From NCBI RefSeq assembly GCF_002770595.1, contig NZ_CP022986.1:2914001-2978000 (forward strand): a stretch of DNA of 64,000 bases. Reading direction: 5' to 3'. Both the position numbers and the translations under genes were made by a program. The stretch is from Chryseobacterium camelliae. Lineage in GTDB: Bacteria > Bacteroidota > Bacteroidia > Flavobacteriales > Weeksellaceae. Shown here piece after piece: positions 63,401 to 64,000 of the stretch (the first letter of the stretch is position 1; each line of letters starts with the position of its first letter). The notes beneath the pieces were generated by a model. It worked only from the letters and a program-made list of their open reading frames with translations, was not told where the DNA came from and did not search any database.

Positions 63401-63989
63401 ATTCGTAGTAACACCAGAATCCGCCACCATGTGTTGAATAAGAGGGAACACCCATTGAACTATCCAATGTTCTGTACACTTTAATGGTAGAAGGGTAATA
63501 GCTGTTACATTGGATCGTAACCGGATAATATTTGGATTCATCCAGACCTAAGGTGTCAATCATAGTCCTTTTCCCGAATATTCTTCCCCCGATCTCAGAA
63601 TCATTGCCTGCATTGACTGCATTCCTTGCCTTTATATTTCCGTTGGAGTCTACTGTGAGGCCTGGATTTCCCTTACTGGTAAAAATATGGTTGTTTCCCG
63701 ATTCATGGTAGACCGTATCGACTATAGGATTTCCAATATAAAGCTGATCTGCATTACTTGCATTAATAATTTGGCTGCCATTTAATTTTGAAGAAGAAAA
63801 CTTATCACTGATGACCGTTCCAGGCGTATTTATATCCCCTTTTGAGTATATTCCAAGATGAGGAACTAACGATTCGTCCACATATCCGTCAGAAAGCAGT
63901 AATCCTCCTGTTAGCAGTCGTTGTGCCTGATTGTTTTCATTCAGGATACCCAGAGGCTTATTGGTCGTTATCGCCCTGTAGATACCCAT
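60471..63989 (-). CDS. Phage-tail-fibre-like protein
   Basis: 1172 residues, complete; the ATG is 11 bases inside the right edge (MGIYRAITTNKPLGILNENN). Tail-fibre marks: repeated IWHANNLP (about 500) and IWHSGNF (about 688) motifs, DYVTLDTPQTIDGKKTFNG and DQHITGSKTLDRAQGN (the xIxGxKTF motif of T4/Mu-type fibres), many Gly/Asn/Ser-rich beta repeats, and AYNWGNHANAGYATQNYVSQ before a conserved-looking 130-residue end. Such proteins bind target-cell receptors for phages, tailocins and contractile injection systems. No signal peptide. The first and last parts differ in base use from a more AT-rich centre, as in recombined fibres. Confidence 0.85.
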   Translation of the reverse strand: MGIYRAITTNKPLGILNENNQAQRLLTGGLLLSDGYVDESLVPHLGIYSKGDINTPGTVISDKFSSSKLNGSQIINASNADQLYIGNPIVDTVYHESGNNHIFTSKGNPGLTVDSNGNIKARNAVNAGNDSEIGGRIFGKRTMIDTLGLDESKYYPVTIQCNSYYPSTIKVYRTLDSSMGVPSYSTHGGGFWCYYEFEVYGSGWGTAHFKAICNYQDESWVKDDTKVIGYDQMPRSSDVVIYVRGGSKYWFDVNSTSVPTLHISSYTVHSQTIEPTESRIWSGGILMNANTNDIHNAVNDLGSTLKDYVTLDTPQTIDGKKTFNGADGNGYNGAAIMLNGNGSFNTIFPTIAFHQPTQYAGTISYRGNDAGFFFKDINGDGSAKVTANGFLKAGSSDDYLLLGGGGHRNMQDFICGSNPTGTIEAYPPDLGQSLGTFNPKKSGFYRPNGDNDYGSLLMWVNHSQVGNGEYGAGLAFSYTGENVYLTGKDSHGVKMLNKRIWHANNLPISNVDYLAYLTNVGAATIAMLDNYVPQNAKIEIDVPNGSNYDNPYFGLKASNLDGTFGGISIPSSNNMVITVGNNYTWGVINLQPYGGQVKVNGYDVLSTSNGIAVDKNGGINNGSAKRSNTVWFDYNWAGTGDAGSVINYSGIGGDYSVEIFSTYSGNDALGFRTHNGDGNAGWTKPKYIWHSGNFKPDSKANVSQLFKNLIHTKNLNTVIDSGIYRQEEPSSGYYYTTTLNLNSDDGRQQLTIDRYDKGMKFRSTQYGSGDQGWTDWRTVVTAETDQHITGSKTLDRAQGNYGNGWNLTKNKDTYALLVETGQGSSPTDNYGTAIGFYNKASGGAQASIIVRNNGANGTSMGFTTTDSYAAGPQLALSISNIGKVNFERQLPSFQNKDLATQAWTADNCITTDTSSQTKAGNLALGGGAVFKVNGTEFNHIESFNAPGAYNIVSAWVYSHYDTRWKVGNNRGGNTDSAFFSFQFSNDGGANYTTKVNIDSVYGNIYTENYGSADKWIQAYNWGNHANAGYATQNYVSQNYIPKSHPVNNITAANIDTWDNAISQSSASEEIILEDGQLTVQPDEFSLKGSSSYDIASRRKLVHVLFREGNELNIGKIRRRQTFVIFNFEKASVSINIEGLKPYLLAAANKITLYIDDDGEVLMFDQNNFKKLG

Positions 63990-64000
63990 ATCTCTTTTTC

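Noticed and set aside
60471..63989. CRISPR or tandem-repeat array in the repeat-rich fibre gene
   Set aside because: The repeats are protein-level motifs of varying spacing inside one open frame, with no regular direct repeats in the DNA.

Overview
The window looks like a chromosome segment of a Chryseobacterium-type flavobacterium (Bacteroidota, Weeksellaceae). Evidence: an alternative complex III operon, the gliding lipoprotein GldH, a protein with a type IX secretion C-terminal sorting domain, glutamine synthetase III, and many -7 boxes of the Bacteroidota form TAnnTTTG. No tRNA, rRNA, insertion sequence, integrase or CRISPR array was seen.

Layout. 1-3.4 kb: the start of a secreted protein that runs off the left edge, then a SnoaL-like / metallo-beta-lactamase-fold / Crp-type regulator cassette bracketed by two diverged copies of the actF 3' end with its terminator. 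3.4-11.9 kb: the complete actABCDEF operon, read leftwards (quinol to cytochrome c electron transfer). 12-15 kb: a SPOR protein, a polytopic membrane protein and a T9SS cargo. 15-21 kb: SelO, then the ricT-gldH-PBP1A operon. 21-27 kb: a FadL-type porin with an SGNH lipoprotein, prs-rplY and sufS. 27-30.4 kb: an accessory island with two DUF6705-like secreted proteins, a lipoprotein/JAMM-domain gene split by one in-frame amber codon, and an XRE regulator. 30.5-34.4 kb: hemA-hemC-hemD-hemE, leftwards. 34.7-40.4 kb: mreB-mreC-mreD-PBP2-rodA, the rod-shape elongation machinery. 40.4-53.5 kb: housekeeping genes (pentapeptide repeat protein, NlpC/P60, GSIII, a DUF6909-like protein, DinB, M1 and M23 peptidases, coaX, GNAT, tadA, a TonB-C protein, a WYL regulator).

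53.6-64 kb is the most unusual region. It is read leftwards and consists of a 1172-residue phage-tail-fibre-like protein, a 1253-residue protein of unknown family, and an AT-rich cassette behind a strong terminator. The cassette holds a JAMM-metallopeptidase effector-like gene, now split by a one-base frameshift, and a small downstream gene that could be its partner or immunity protein. This looks like the accessory/effector end of a phage-tail-like particle (extracellular contractile injection system or tailocin) whose structural genes would lie beyond 64 kb. That link is inference: no sheath, tube, baseplate or AAA+ gene is in the window.

Both JAMM genes, at 28 kb and 54 kb, are toxin-like in layout, stand in accessory DNA, and are each interrupted by a single small lesion. 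Several longest-frame starts were corrected from TTG or GTG to a downstream ATG where signal peptides, family N-termini or gene overlap support it.
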